Numbered from the stretch's first letter, positions 7,181 to 16,374 are shown. The stretch: 64,000 nucleotides of DNA from Pseudorhizobium endolithicum (GCF_902153245.2 NZ_CABFWF030000014.1:124001-188000), one strand, 5' to 3'. Notes: generated by a model from the letters alone, not told the origin. A program made the numbers and translations.

Positions 7181-9877
7181 ATGTCTCTATCGCCTTCCAA
7201 GCACCGCGCCAATCGCACTGCTCCCAAGTGGTGGGGACTGTCGTACTACATTCCCGCCCTGCTGGCGATTACGACGGTCCTTATCGTGTTCGTGCTGGCT
7301 GACGCCGATCGACGAGCACAATATCACGTGACGCAAAGGGTGAAGGCAGCAGAGCAGCTGGCGGACGTGGTTGCTCGCCTGGAAACGAATATCCGCGGCA
7401 ACGTCAACTTGGTTCATGGTCTCGTGACTGCCGTTGCGAGCGACCCCCAGATCTCGCAACCGCGTTTCACGGCCATTGCCGAGCGTATCTTCTCGGTCCC
7501 GTCACAGCTTCGCAATCTTGCCGCGGCGCCGAACCTCGTTATCACCATGGTTTATCCGGAGGAAGCGAACCGGGCGAGCCTTGGCCTCGACTACATGACG
7601 ATACCTGCGCAACGCGGCCCCGCCGTCCAGGCCATCGAGCGCCGTAAGGTGGTTATCACCGGCCCGGTCGATCTGGTCCAGGGGGGCCAGGGGCTGATAG
7701 CCCGCTACCCCGTCTTCTCCCTTAGTTCCGGACGCTTCTGGGGGATCGTTTCCGCCGTGGTCGACCTCAATCGGCTCTACTGGGACAGCAACGTCAATTC
7801 TCCTTCTCAAGGCCTCGATATCGCTATCGCAAAACGCCCTTCACCACGGGCAGGAGAGGTCTTCTACGGCAGAGAAGACCTGTTCCAAGACAACCCGGTG
7901 ATGACCTCCATCGACCTGGGATACGATAGCTGGTACCTCGCAGCCGTGCCCAAGGGCGGCTGGAGCGGTGAGCCGTCGGACCTGGACTTCTTCAGGCTAT
8001 CGGCCCTTGCCCTTGCGTTTTTCATCGTTGCGCCGCTCGTCTGGGCGGGTCTGCTCATGAAGCAACGACACGACAGTCTCCTCATGTTGGAGGAGCGGGA
8101 GGACCGGCTCGAGACGTTGTCCCGCCGCCTCCAGCTTGCGCTGGAAGCGTCCAGGATCGGCGTCTGGGAGTATCATCCGGAGACGAACAGGCTCCTGCTG
8201 GACGCGCGCATGTGTGACCTGTACGGCCAGCCCGCAGATAAGAGCGAAGGCAGCCTGAAGGACTGGTTCGATGCGGTTCACCCCGACGATCTCAACGAGA
8301 CCAAAGCGGCGTTTCAGGAAGTCGTCAGCAGGAAGACCCCCTTTCTGAAGGATTTCCGAGTGGTGCTTCCGTCCGGCGAAGTCCGGCACATTCGAGCCCA
8401 CGGCGCCGTACAGCAAACCTCGAACGGCGTTGTCAACGTCGTAGGTGCCAACTGGGATGTGACGGAAGATGTGGCGATGCAAACGGAGCTTCGAGCCGCG
8501 CGCGTCGCAACGGAAGAGCAGAACCGTCAGTTGAGAACCACCCGGCGGGTTCTTGAGCATCAGTCGCTGCATGACGCCTTGACCGGGTTGCCCAACCGGC
8601 GATTCCTGGACCAGTTCATGGTCAACGCCGATACCTCCGACGTCTCCCAGAAACTCGCCTTCATCCACATCGACCTCGACCATTTCAAGCATGTCAACGA
8701 CACGCTCGGCCATGCAACCGGTGACGAGGTCCTGAAAGCGGCGACCGCCCGCCTGCGGGAGATCGTAGGCCCGGAAGAAGTTATTTCACGGATTGGCGGT
8801 GACGAGTTCGTGATCGTCACATGCGGGGCCGACCCTGCCGGCCGAGCACAGGAAGTCGCCCACGCGGTGGTGGCGATGCTGGCGCGTCCCATCGAGGTCG
8901 AAGGTCAGGAATGCCGCATCGGCTGCAGCGCCGGTATCGCATGCCAGATCACTGCAGCCGAAACGCCGCAGCAGTTGCTCATCAATGCCGACATCGCCCT
9001 GTACGAAGCCAAGAAGCGGGGTCGCAACCGGGTGGAATTCTTCTCCGATGAGTTGCGGGCGGCGACCATAGAGACGAAGCGCACGGCAGACGAGCTTTTG
9101 AAGGCGCTCGAATGCGATGAGTTTGTTCCCTACTTCCAGCCCCAGTTCGATGCGCACAGCCTCGCCATCTCCGGTGTCGAGGCGCTTGCACGTTGGGCCC
9201 ATCCCGAGCGGGGGATTCTAACACCCGACATATTCCTCGATGTCGCCGAAGGGCTCGGCCGTGTCGCGGAAATTGATGCCCTGGTCCTCTCGAAGTCTCT
9301 GTTCCAGATGACGCGCTGGCGCGGCCAGGGCATTGGCATTCCCAAGCTCTCCGTCAATATCTCGGCTCAACGCCTGAAGGACCCCAAGCTTCTGGGAACG
9401 CTGTCGGCAATGCCGATCGGCGACCATAAGGTTGCCTTCGAACTGTTGGAATCGATTTCGTTCGAAGACCAGGAGGAGGATCTCAAGTCGGCGATCCGGC
9501 ACTTGAAGGAACTCGGCATCGAGATCGAAATCGACGACTTCGGTTCCGGTCATGCCTCAATCGTCAGCCTGCTGGAGCTGGCACCGCACCGCTTGAAGAT
9601 CGACCGCAAGCTTGTCGCGCCTATCGATGTGTCGGAATCGCAGCGAAGGCTGGTGGCGTCGATCATCGAGATCGGCCGCTCCCTGGGCATCGATATCGTC
9701 GCGGAGGGGGTGGAGACCATGGCGCATGCCGAAATTCTGAAGGGGATGGGCTGCAATACGCTGCAGGGCTATGCCTTTGCGCGCCCGATGTCCTCTCAGG
9801 ACCTCATCATTTTCGCCGAGGAATGGCAAAAGCTGCACCCCGCGGCACACCGTCCTGCGACGTTGAGGCGGGCCTGA
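7181..9877 (+). CDS. CHASE-PAS-GGDEF-EAL membrane protein (cyclic-di-GMP turnover)
   Basis: 898 residues. Membrane helix at about 20-40, a periplasmic CHASE-type sensor domain (about 70-255), a second helix at about 268-292, a PAS domain (about 315-430), then diguanylate cyclase and phosphodiesterase domains. The cyclase motif GGDEF is intact (539-543), and the phosphodiesterase motif EAL is intact (667-669), with DDFGSG at about 787. Both activities are therefore possible. The RxxD inhibitory site that normally lies just before GGDEF is absent (the equivalent residues are GPEE), so product inhibition at that site is unlikely. The signal sensed is unknown. The ribosome binding site is weak. 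It is transcribed away from the nap operon. Confidence 0.93.
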   Translation: MSLSPSKHRANRTAPKWWGLSYYIPALLAITTVLIVFVLADADRRAQYHVTQRVKAAEQLADVVARLETNIRGNVNLVHGLVTAVASDPQISQPRFTAIAERIFSVPSQLRNLAAAPNLVITMVYPEEANRASLGLDYMTIPAQRGPAVQAIERRKVVITGPVDLVQGGQGLIARYPVFSLSSGRFWGIVSAVVDLNRLYWDSNVNSPSQGLDIAIAKRPSPRAGEVFYGREDLFQDNPVMTSIDLGYDSWYLAAVPKGGWSGEPSDLDFFRLSALALAFFIVAPLVWAGLLMKQRHDSLLMLEEREDRLETLSRRLQLALEASRIGVWEYHPETNRLLLDARMCDLYGQPADKSEGSLKDWFDAVHPDDLNETKAAFQEVVSRKTPFLKDFRVVLPSGEVRHIRAHGAVQQTSNGVVNVVGANWDVTEDVAMQTELRAARVATEEQNRQLRTTRRVLEHQSLHDALTGLPNRRFLDQFMVNADTSDVSQKLAFIHIDLDHFKHVNDTLGHATGDEVLKAATARLREIVGPEEVISRIGGDEFVIVTCGADPAGRAQEVAHAVVAMLARPIEVEGQECRIGCSAGIACQITAAETPQQLLINADIALYEAKKRGRNRVEFFSDELRAATIETKRTADELLKALECDEFVPYFQPQFDAHSLAISGVEALARWAHPERGILTPDIFLDVAEGLGRVAEIDALVLSKSLFQMTRWRGQGIGIPKLSVNISAQRLKDPKLLGTLSAMPIGDHKVAFELLESISFEDQEEDLKSAIRHLKELGIEIEIDDFGSGHASIVSLLELAPHRLKIDRKLVAPIDVSESQRRLVASIIEIGRSLGIDIVAEGVETMAHAEILKGMGCNTLQGYAFARPMSSQDLIIFAEEWQKLHPAAHRPATLRRA

Positions 9878-9923
9878 CCCGGCCTATTCATCTTCGCAGG
9901 CTGCAAGGCCCCCTGTGGACCGA

Positions 9924-10391
9924 TCAGTCCTTGTCTATCGTATCCTCCGGTCGGTCGCTCGACTTGAGGCTTGTCATGATCCGTAGGGTAAGGAAGGTCG
10001 CCGCCGAAAGCACGAGAGCGATATCATAGGCTCCGAGCCCGACTGCGGTCCCTACTGCACCGGTCGCCCAGAGGCTTGCGGCGGTTGCCGTGCCTCTGAC
10101 CGAATTCTTGACAACCAGAATGGCCCCCCCACCGACGAATCCCATGCCGGTGATCAACCCTTCGACCACCCGCGCGGTTGCTTCGGCATTGCCACCGATG
10201 ACCGTCTCGGCCGCCTGTACGAAACCGCAGGCCGCCATCGCGACGAGCGGAAAGGTTCGCAATCCAGCGCTGCGTTCGCTCTTCTCCCGATCCCAACCGA
10301 CGGGAAGCGCCAAGATATAAGCCGTCATCAGGGCCAGAAAGTGCGGGATGAGGTCGAAGCCCTGAAGAAGGGAATAAAGCTGATCTTGCAT
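9924..10391 (-). CDS. MgtC/SapB family membrane protein
   Basis: 155 residues, four to five hydrophobic segments, and the family motifs GLRTFPLVA, TGMGFVGGGAIL and TATAASLWATGAVG. Only the membrane domain is present; the C-terminal cytoplasmic domain of longer MgtC proteins is missing, as in the short YhiD/SapB type. MgtC-like proteins are linked to Mg2+ limitation and, in some pathogens, to control of the ATP synthase. The role here is unknown. It ends 46 bases past the stop of the convergent GGDEF-EAL gene. Confidence 0.88.
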   Translation of the reverse strand: MQDQLYSLLQGFDLIPHFLALMTAYILALPVGWDREKSERSAGLRTFPLVAMAACGFVQAAETVIGGNAEATARVVEGLITGMGFVGGGAILVVKNSVRGTATAASLWATGAVGTAVGLGAYDIALVLSAATFLTLRIMTSLKSSDRPEDTIDKD

Positions 10392-10523
10392 TTTTGCCTG
10401 TCGTCCCGATTGCCGGCATCCACAACATGGTTGCCCTAAATGACATCTGCTTCAGGCGGGGCAACATTCAAGAGCGGGGTGCGCTAGCCTGCGGTTGCGG
10501 AGGCAGGCGCTACGGAAACCTCA

Positions 10524-10808
10524 TCACCCGGCGGATTCGTGGGCGAAGGCCGCCTGAAGCTCAACCTGCACTGCGTCCATGAAAAGACGGGCCTGTAGAG
10601 CGATCTCGTCGTCGGAAGAGCCCAAGCGCCTCAGCGCGGAGGCTAGCCGTGCCATCTCTGCTCTCCAAAAGCCATTGGCTGCTTCCCCCTGAAGGTCGCG
10701 GAGTGTTGCGGCGCATCGGCGGACATCCGCGGTTCGGCGATAGGTAGGAAACTGAACAAGGGTCATGGCATACTCGCGAACTGATCGAATCGGCACTGGA
10801 GACGCCAT
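10524..10808 (-). CDS. DUF6074-like small protein
   Basis: About 94 residues. Its layout (basic, TADVRRCAATL, then NGFWRAEMARLASALRRLG, then LQARLFMDAVQVELQ) resembles the small DUF6074 proteins of Rhizobiales, in which an aromatic residue in the middle and a final 'F..AV..EL' are conserved. The ATG at 10808 is preferred over the upstream in-frame start because GAGGAG lies 5 bases before it. There is no membrane segment, and the function is unknown. Confidence 0.55.
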   Translation of the reverse strand: MASPVPIRSVREYAMTLVQFPTYRRTADVRRCAATLRDLQGEAANGFWRAEMARLASALRRLGSSDDEIALQARLFMDAVQVELQAAFAHESAG

Positions 10809-11020
10809 CGTCTCCTCGCTTCCTTCACAAACTCCTAAGGTGCCCGAGAATGTGAGCCGCACTGGCTTCAGAGGCCCATCGGCGCGCTGCAGTCTCCCCT
10901 AGCGGCATCGTCGTCCCGCATTCACTGGATCCGGCACGTGTTGCTGCGCGCTTGTGTTTGCACGGTGAGGTGAGTAGAACCGGCCATCTCCCCGCCAGCC
11001 GCCGAACAGGAGGGCAAGCC

Positions 11021-11791
11021 TTGGCCGATCCTTTTGTTCAGCATCCCGATCTCGCCGGTAGGGGCGTGCTCGTCACCGGCGGCGGCTCCGGCATCGGGGC
11101 TGCGCTGACGGCTGGGTTCGCCGCTCAGGGTGCCCGTGTCGCCTTCATCGACATCGCAGAGGAGCCGAGCCGGGTTCTAGCCGAGAGGCTTTCCCGCACA
11201 TCGGCCAATGCAGTCACCTATGTGAAGGCAGACCTGAAGAGCGTCGAGCAGGCGCAAGCGGCCGTTCGCGAGGCGGCCAGTATCCTTGGCTCTCTCTCCG
11301 TGCTCGTCAACAATGCCGGCTGGGACGATCGTCACGAGGTGGATGCGGTCACGGAAGACTACTGGGACGAAAGCCAGGCCGTAAACCTGAGGCAGATGTT
11401 CTTCGTCACCCAGGCCGCCCTTCCCCATCTGCGGCAAGCTAACGGCAGCGCCGTCGTCAACTTCTCATCCATTTCCTACCTGCTCAACATGGGCGATCTG
11501 CCCTCCTATGCCGCCGCCAAGGCTGGCATCGTGGGCCTGACGAAGAGCCTTGCCGGCAGGCTTGGGCCGGAGGGCATCCGGGTCAATGCCATCCTGCCGG
11601 GGATGATCGTCACGGAGCGCCAGAAACGCCTGTGGCTCACGGAGGAGAGCATCGCCGCAACAGTGGACCGCCAATGCCTGAAGCGGCCGCTCACTGAGGC
11701 CGATCTTGTCGGCCCCTGCCTTTTCCTTGCCTCGTCAGCCTCGGCCGGCATGACGGCGCAGACCATGATCATCGACGGAGGACTGCTTTGA
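11021..11791 (+). CDS. SDR-family dehydrogenase, candidate D-galactose (aldose) 1-dehydrogenase
   Basis: 256 residues from a TTG start at 11021, chosen because AGGAGG lies 6 bases upstream (11008-11014 region); the longer frame from 10952 adds codons that do not fit the family. The Rossmann motif TGGGSGIGAA, NNAGWDD and the catalytic YAAAK are present, so this is a classical NAD(P)-dependent short-chain dehydrogenase. It overlaps dgoK (TTGA) and stands at the head of a galactonate-degradation operon, so oxidation of galactose or a related sugar to its lactone is the simplest role. That substrate is inferred from context only. Confidence 0.75.
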   Translation: MADPFVQHPDLAGRGVLVTGGGSGIGAALTAGFAAQGARVAFIDIAEEPSRVLAERLSRTSANAVTYVKADLKSVEQAQAAVREAASILGSLSVLVNNAGWDDRHEVDAVTEDYWDESQAVNLRQMFFVTQAALPHLRQANGSAVVNFSSISYLLNMGDLPSYAAAKAGIVGLTKSLAGRLGPEGIRVNAILPGMIVTERQKRLWLTEESIAATVDRQCLKRPLTEADLVGPCLFLASSASAGMTAQTMIIDGGLL

Positions 11792-12717
11792 CTAAACCCG
11801 CCTATGCCGCCGTGGACTGGGGCACCAGCAGCTTTCGTCTGTGGCTGATGGATGAAGCCGGTGGCGTGCTTGCGGAGCGCCGTAGCGGCGAAGGCATGAC
11901 ATCGGCGGCGAAAACAGGCTTCTCGGCGGTCCTGCAACACCATCTGCAGGCGGTCGAGGCTCCGGCCAATCTGTCGGTGATCGTCTGCGGCATGGCAGGC
12001 GCCCGCCAGGGCTGGATTGAGGCGGGTTATGTGGACGTTCCGGCGCTGCTGCCGGCGGTCCTGAGGGGTGCCGTCAAGGTGCCGGGGGAAAACGCCCCCG
12101 TATACATCCTGCCGGGACTGGCGCAGCGGGCGGCCGAAGCACCCGACGTGATGCGCGGCGAGGAGACGCAACTGCTCGGAGCGCTGGATGGGGCGGCCCA
12201 ATCCGCCCACCAGGTGGTGTGCATGCCGGGCACCCATTCCAAATGGGTGCAAGTCAGCGGCCAGACGGTTTCCGGCTTTTCGACCTACATGACCGGCGAA
12301 CTCTTCGAGGTAACCTCGAAGCATTCCGTGCTGGCGCATTCCCTCGCCGATGCAGAACCTTTCGCCGGCGACCGGCCTGTTTTCGTCGAAGCCGTGCGGG
12401 CCGCCTTCGAGGCACCGCAGCGCCTCACGAACCTGCTCTTCACGGTCCGCGCCGGCATGCTGCTTGCCGGGCTGGCACCGACCGATGCTGCGGCCCGGTT
12501 GTCCGGAACCCTGATCGGCGCCGAGATCGCCGGCGGCCTGTCGTCCGCCGGCTCACGGCCCAGTTCCATCCGGCTGGTCGCCTCCGGACGGCTACGAGAT
12601 CTCTACGAGGGTGCATTTGACGCTCTGTCGCTGCCGTTCAGCACCATCAACGCGGACGATGCGGTCCGCACCGGCCTTTCTGCCGCCGCCCGCCAGATTC
12701 TTCCCCTTCATCCCTAA
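11788..12717 (+). CDS. dgoK: 2-dehydro-3-deoxygalactonokinase
   Basis: This enzyme phosphorylates 2-keto-3-deoxygalactonate (KDGal) with ATP in the De Ley-Doudoroff pathway. It has 309 residues with the DgoK start AAVDWGTSSFRLWL (phosphate-binding loop of the ASKHA kinase fold), VCGMAGARQGW, and CMPGTHSKWV. It starts at a TTG (11788-11790) that overlaps the TGA of the upstream dehydrogenase gene, so translation is probably coupled. dgoA follows after 12 bases. Confidence 0.92.
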   Translation: MTKPAYAAVDWGTSSFRLWLMDEAGGVLAERRSGEGMTSAAKTGFSAVLQHHLQAVEAPANLSVIVCGMAGARQGWIEAGYVDVPALLPAVLRGAVKVPGENAPVYILPGLAQRAAEAPDVMRGEETQLLGALDGAAQSAHQVVCMPGTHSKWVQVSGQTVSGFSTYMTGELFEVTSKHSVLAHSLADAEPFAGDRPVFVEAVRAAFEAPQRLTNLLFTVRAGMLLAGLAPTDAAARLSGTLIGAEIAGGLSSAGSRPSSIRLVASGRLRDLYEGAFDALSLPFSTINADDAVRTGLSAAARQILPLHP

Positions 12718-12729
12718 AGGACGCCCAAC

Positions 12730-13362
12730 ATGAACCGCATCCCCTTCCCCGACATGGCCTATCCGCTGGTGGCTATCCTGCGCGGCTTGAAGCCTGAGGA
12801 AACGGAAGCGGTCGTCGGCAGTCTGATCGAGGCCGGCTTCACGGCAATCGAAATCCCGCTGAATTCTCCCGACCCCTTCCGCTCCATCGAGATCGCCGCC
12901 AAACTGGCGCCTGCCCACTGCCTGATCGGCGCCGGCACCGTACTGACGGTGGAGGACGTGGAAAGGCTCGATGGCGCAGGCGGAAGGCTGATGGTGAGCC
13001 CGAACGTCGAGCCGGACGTCATTCGGGCCGCTGCGGCTCGCGGTATAGTGACCCTGCCCGGTGTCTTCACCCCGACCGAAGCGCTCGCCGCCGCCAAGGC
13101 CGGTGCAACTGGGCTGAAGTTCTTTCCCGCGAATGTCCTTGGCCCTTCCGGCATCACGGCAATCCGCGCCGTCCTCCCGAAGGACCTGACGATCGCGGCA
13201 GTTGGCGGCGTGTCGGACAAGAACTTCCGTGAGTACATAGACGCGGGCATTACCGCCTTCGGCCTCGGCTCCAGCCTCTACAAGCCTGGCATGAGTGCAT
13301 CCGAGGTGTCCGAACGTGCGCAACTGGCGATCGCCGCCTACGACGCCGCCTTGGCGAAATAG
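12730..13362 (+). CDS. dgoA: 2-dehydro-3-deoxy-6-phosphogalactonate aldolase
   Basis: This aldolase splits KDPGal into pyruvate and glyceraldehyde 3-phosphate. It has 210 residues of the KDPG/KDPGal class I aldolase family: Glu41 in the AIEIPLNSP motif and the Schiff-base Lys130 in TGLKFFPAN. The sequence EIPLNSP is typical of the galactonate rather than the gluconate branch. It follows dgoK in one operon. The frame starts at ATG 12730 after AAAGGA. Confidence 0.92.
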   Translation: MNRIPFPDMAYPLVAILRGLKPEETEAVVGSLIEAGFTAIEIPLNSPDPFRSIEIAAKLAPAHCLIGAGTVLTVEDVERLDGAGGRLMVSPNVEPDVIRAAAARGIVTLPGVFTPTEALAAAKAGATGLKFFPANVLGPSGITAIRAVLPKDLTIAAVGGVSDKNFREYIDAGITAFGLGSSLYKPGMSASEVSERAQLAIAAYDAALAK

Positions 13363-13411
13363 CATCTCGACCCGAAGGTTTGTGCTTGCCGAAGCCCGAC
13401 GGCTGCCGTAG

Positions 13412-13428
13412 AACCTATCATACAGGTT
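13412..13428. promoter_or_regulatory. Candidate operator upstream of the GntR regulator gene
   Basis: An imperfect palindrome, AACCTATCATACAGGTT, with perfect 5-bp arms (AACCT/AGGTT) and further symmetry inside. It lies 18 bases before the start codon of the FadR-type regulator gene (13446), which suggests autoregulation. The regulator that binds it is inferred from position only. Confidence 0.4.
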
Positions 13429-13445
13429 TCGGCTATGGGTATTAG

Positions 13446-14156
13446 ATGTTTCCGCTGCACAGCGAACGGGCAAATGATTACGTCGGCGACGCCGTTACGG
13501 CGATCGCCCGCCTGATCCGTGAGAAGGACCTGAAGCCGGGGGACCGGCTCCCGGCGGAGGCGGCTCTTTCCAAAGAACTCCAGGTATCGCGGACGGTGAT
13601 CCGCGAAGCGCTGCGCTCACTGGCGGCCCTGCATCTTGTGCAGCTCGGTGCGGGCAAGCGCCCGACCGTGGCGCAACTGGACGACGGCGCCTTCTCGCTG
13701 ACGATCGAGCACGGCGTGGTAACCGAGCAGATAGACATTCAGCAGATCTATGATGCCCGCCGCACCATAGAGGCGCGAACCACCTCGCTGGCCGCCCTGA
13801 GACGAACGCAAGCGGAAGCCCGGACAATCATGGCGCATGCCCGGGCGATGCAAGAGGACTTCGATCATCCGCAAAGGGTGATGGAGCACGATATCGCCTT
13901 CCATCTCGTCATCGCCCATGCCTCGCGCAATCCTGTCTTCGCGCTCATCATCGGCGCCTTCGGCGGCGTTACCCGCCAGACCTGGCCGATTGGCTGGAAA
14001 AGCCGCGCGAACGACGATGAGCGGCGGGCAATGAACGCACTCCACATGGCGATCGCCGAAGCGATCATGGCGGGCGACCCGCAGGAATCCGCCCGCCTGA
14101 TGGGCGACCACTTCGACCAGAGTATCAAGGCCCTGCTCCAGGCGGGCCTCGTCTGA
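13446..14156 (+). CDS. GntR/FadR-type regulator of the galactonate module
   Basis: 236 residues. An N-terminal winged helix (residues about 12-75: LKPGDRLPAEAALSKELQVS, then RTVIREALRSLAAL) is followed by an all-helical FCD effector domain (about 95-225) with candidate metal ligands in EHDIAFHLVIAH and the final GDHFDQ. This is the DgoR/FadR class, whose members usually repress sugar-acid genes until the acid binds. It lies between dgoA and the dehydratase gene on the same strand, so it probably controls this module. An inverted repeat just upstream may be its own operator. Confidence 0.88.
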   Translation: MFPLHSERANDYVGDAVTAIARLIREKDLKPGDRLPAEAALSKELQVSRTVIREALRSLAALHLVQLGAGKRPTVAQLDDGAFSLTIEHGVVTEQIDIQQIYDARRTIEARTTSLAALRRTQAEARTIMAHARAMQEDFDHPQRVMEHDIAFHLVIAHASRNPVFALIIGAFGGVTRQTWPIGWKSRANDDERRAMNALHMAIAEAIMAGDPQESARLMGDHFDQSIKALLQAGLV

Positions 14157-14171
14157 CAACAGGAAGCAATC

Positions 14172-15374
14172 ATGAAGATCACCAGACTCGAAACCGTTCG
14201 CGTCGCCGAACGCAGCAACCTCCTGTGGGTCCTCGTCCACACGGATGAGGGCATCACCGGGCTCGGCGAGACCTTCTTCGGTGCCGAAACCGTCGAGAGC
14301 TACCTGCACGAATACGTCGCTCCCCGCGTCATTGGCCGCGACCCGCTGCAGATCGACCTCCTGGCCAACGAGCTGGTCGGCTATATCGGCTTCCGCTCCT
14401 CCGGTGCTGAAGTACGCGGCAACTCCGCCTTCGACATCGCCCTCTGGGACATCTTCGGCAAGGCGACGAGCCAGCCGATCGCCCAGCTGCTCGGCGGCTT
14501 CAGCCGCAGGGAGATCCGCACCTACAATACCTGCGCCGGTACCGAATACATCAAGAAGAACACCGGGCAGACGACGGCGAACTACGGCCTCACCGGCGGC
14601 ACGGCCTATGACGACCTGAACGGCTTTCTCCACCGCGCCGACGAGCTGGCGGAATCGCTGCTGGCCGACGGCATCACCGCGATGAAGATCTGGCCTTTCG
14701 ACGCGGCTGCGGAAAAGACGCGCGGCCAGTATATCTCGATGCCGGATCTGAAGCTCGCTCTCGAGCCCTTCGAGAAAATCCGCAAGGCGGTCGGCGACAA
14801 GATCGACATCATGGTCGAATTCCACTCCATGTGGCAGCTCCTGCCGGCCATGCAGATCGCCAAGGCGCTCACTCCATACCAGACCTTCTGGCACGAAGAC
14901 CCGATCAAGATGGACAGCCTGTCGAGCCTGAAGCGCTATGCCGAGGTTTCGCCGGCACCGATCTCGGCCTCTGAGACCCTCGCCACCCGCTGGGGCTTCC
15001 GGGACTACCTCGAAACCGGAGCGGCAGGCATCGTCATGCTTGACATTTCCTGGTGCGGCGGCCTGTCGGAAGCCCGCAAGGTCGCCTCGATGGCGGAAGC
15101 CTGGCACCTGCCGGTCGCACCGCACGACTGCACGGGCCCTGTGGTGCTCTGCGCCTCCACCCACCTGTCGCTTAACGCGCCGAATGCGCTGGTGCAGGAA
15201 AGCGTGCGCGCCTTCTACAATACCTGGTACCGCGATCTCGTGACTGCCTTGCCGGAAGTAAGAAATGGAATGATCACCGTTCCGCCCGGTCCTGGCCTTG
15301 GCATGGAACTACATCCGGAGCTAGAGAAGACCTTTACAGTCAGCCGGCGATTCTCCGACGTATCGACCATCTGA
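14172..15374 (+). CDS. Enolase-superfamily sugar-acid dehydratase, candidate D-galactonate dehydratase
   Basis: 400 residues of the mandelate racemase/muconate lactonising enzyme family. The capping domain is N-terminal. In the barrel, Lys172 lies in AMKIWPF, metal ligands are probably Glu216 (VEFH), Glu242 (WHEDP) and Glu268 (SASET), and the catalytic His lies in VAPHDCTGP. With DgoK and DgoA next to it, conversion of galactonate to KDGal is the expected step. The sequence is clearly different from E. coli DgoD, with a longer insertion at 125-150 and KIW in place of the usual KxK/KxH pattern, so another hexonate or fuconate-type substrate is possible. Confidence 0.7.
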   Translation: MKITRLETVRVAERSNLLWVLVHTDEGITGLGETFFGAETVESYLHEYVAPRVIGRDPLQIDLLANELVGYIGFRSSGAEVRGNSAFDIALWDIFGKATSQPIAQLLGGFSRREIRTYNTCAGTEYIKKNTGQTTANYGLTGGTAYDDLNGFLHRADELAESLLADGITAMKIWPFDAAAEKTRGQYISMPDLKLALEPFEKIRKAVGDKIDIMVEFHSMWQLLPAMQIAKALTPYQTFWHEDPIKMDSLSSLKRYAEVSPAPISASETLATRWGFRDYLETGAAGIVMLDISWCGGLSEARKVASMAEAWHLPVAPHDCTGPVVLCASTHLSLNAPNALVQESVRAFYNTWYRDLVTALPEVRNGMITVPPGPGLGMELHPELEKTFTVSRRFSDVSTI

Positions 15375-15398
15375 CCCCATAATTTCTTTGGAGGAATC

Positions 15399-16319
15399 AT
15401 GACGAAGATTGCTTCGGCTGCGGCCGGTCTGGGAGCCTCCTCGGCCGCCGGGCCGCTGGTCATGCTGCTCGGAATGCTGATGTTCGCGCTGAACGACGCG
15501 ATGGGCAAATGGCTCGTTTCGTCCTATGGACTGGGTCAGGTCATCCTGATCCGCAGCATCGCAGCTCTCGTCATCCTCTCGCCACTCCTCTGGAAGGCAG
15601 GGCTCGCGCCGATCGTCGGAGCTGAGCGGAAAGGCATGCAGCTGGCCCGCGTGATCCTGTCGACCGCAGAAGTTTTCTGCTTCTACTACGCCGTCATGTA
15701 CCTGCCGCTGGCGGATGTGATGACCTACTGGCTGGCCGCACCGATCTATGTCGCGGCCGCCTCCCCCTTCCTGCTGGGCGAAAAGGTCGGCTGGCGACGC
15801 TGGTGCGCAATTGCCGTCGGCTTCGTCGGCGTCATCATCACGCTGGAGCCGTCCAGCGCCATGTTCACCATGCCGGCCGTCATCTCCATCATCGGCAGCG
15901 CCGCCTTCGCCTTTATGATGATCTCGGGCCGCTTCCTGCGCGGCACCCCGGATACGACGCTGGTGCTGTTCCAGACTTCGGCTGCGGGGCTCGCCGGCCT
16001 GGTCTTCGCCCCGTTCGACTGGTCGCCGATCCAGTCGCAGACCGATCTTATGCTGCTCTGCCTCCTCGGCGTCGTGGCCATGGCCGCGCACATGCTCGTA
16101 AACCGCGCGCTGAAGATGTCGGATGCGGCAACCGTGGCGCCGCTGCAGTACACACTGCTGCTCTACGCGGTTATCTTCGGCTGGATGTTCTTCGGCGATG
16201 TGCCCCGCCTGACGATGATGATCGGCGCCGGCCTCATCGTCGCCTCCGGCCTCTTCATCTTCATCCGTGAGCAGACGCTGAAGAGGCGCCAGGCGGATCC
16301 GCCGATCGAAGTGCCCTGA
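15399..16319 (+). CDS. EamA/DMT-family transporter
   Basis: 306 residues with about ten membrane helices in two EamA repeats. The first runs from GPLVMLLGMLMFALNDAMGK to the GLEP-like LEPSS; the second runs from about 150 to the basic end FIREQTLKRRQ. Proteins of the drug/metabolite transporter superfamily usually export metabolites, but some import. A GGAGG 5 bases before the ATG supports the start. It is 24 bases downstream of the dehydratase gene and is the last gene of the operon, followed by a strong terminator. Its substrate may be the sugar acid of the module; this is inference. Confidence 0.85.
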   Translation: MTKIASAAAGLGASSAAGPLVMLLGMLMFALNDAMGKWLVSSYGLGQVILIRSIAALVILSPLLWKAGLAPIVGAERKGMQLARVILSTAEVFCFYYAVMYLPLADVMTYWLAAPIYVAAASPFLLGEKVGWRRWCAIAVGFVGVIITLEPSSAMFTMPAVISIIGSAAFAFMMISGRFLRGTPDTTLVLFQTSAAGLAGLVFAPFDWSPIQSQTDLMLLCLLGVVAMAAHMLVNRALKMSDAATVAPLQYTLLLYAVIFGWMFFGDVPRLTMMIGAGLIVASGLFIFIREQTLKRRQADPPIEVP

Positions 16320-16347
16320 AAGGTTCGGTGCTGAACGCTCTCTGGCA

Positions 16348-16374
16348 AAGGCTGCCCCTCCGGCAGCCTTTTTT
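16348..16374 (+). terminator. Rho-independent terminator of the galactonate operon
   Basis: Perfect 9-bp stem AAGGCTGCC / GGCAGCCTT (16348-16356 and 16362-16370) with the loop CCTCC, running into six T residues. It lies 30 bases after the EamA stop codon. Confidence 0.9.
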
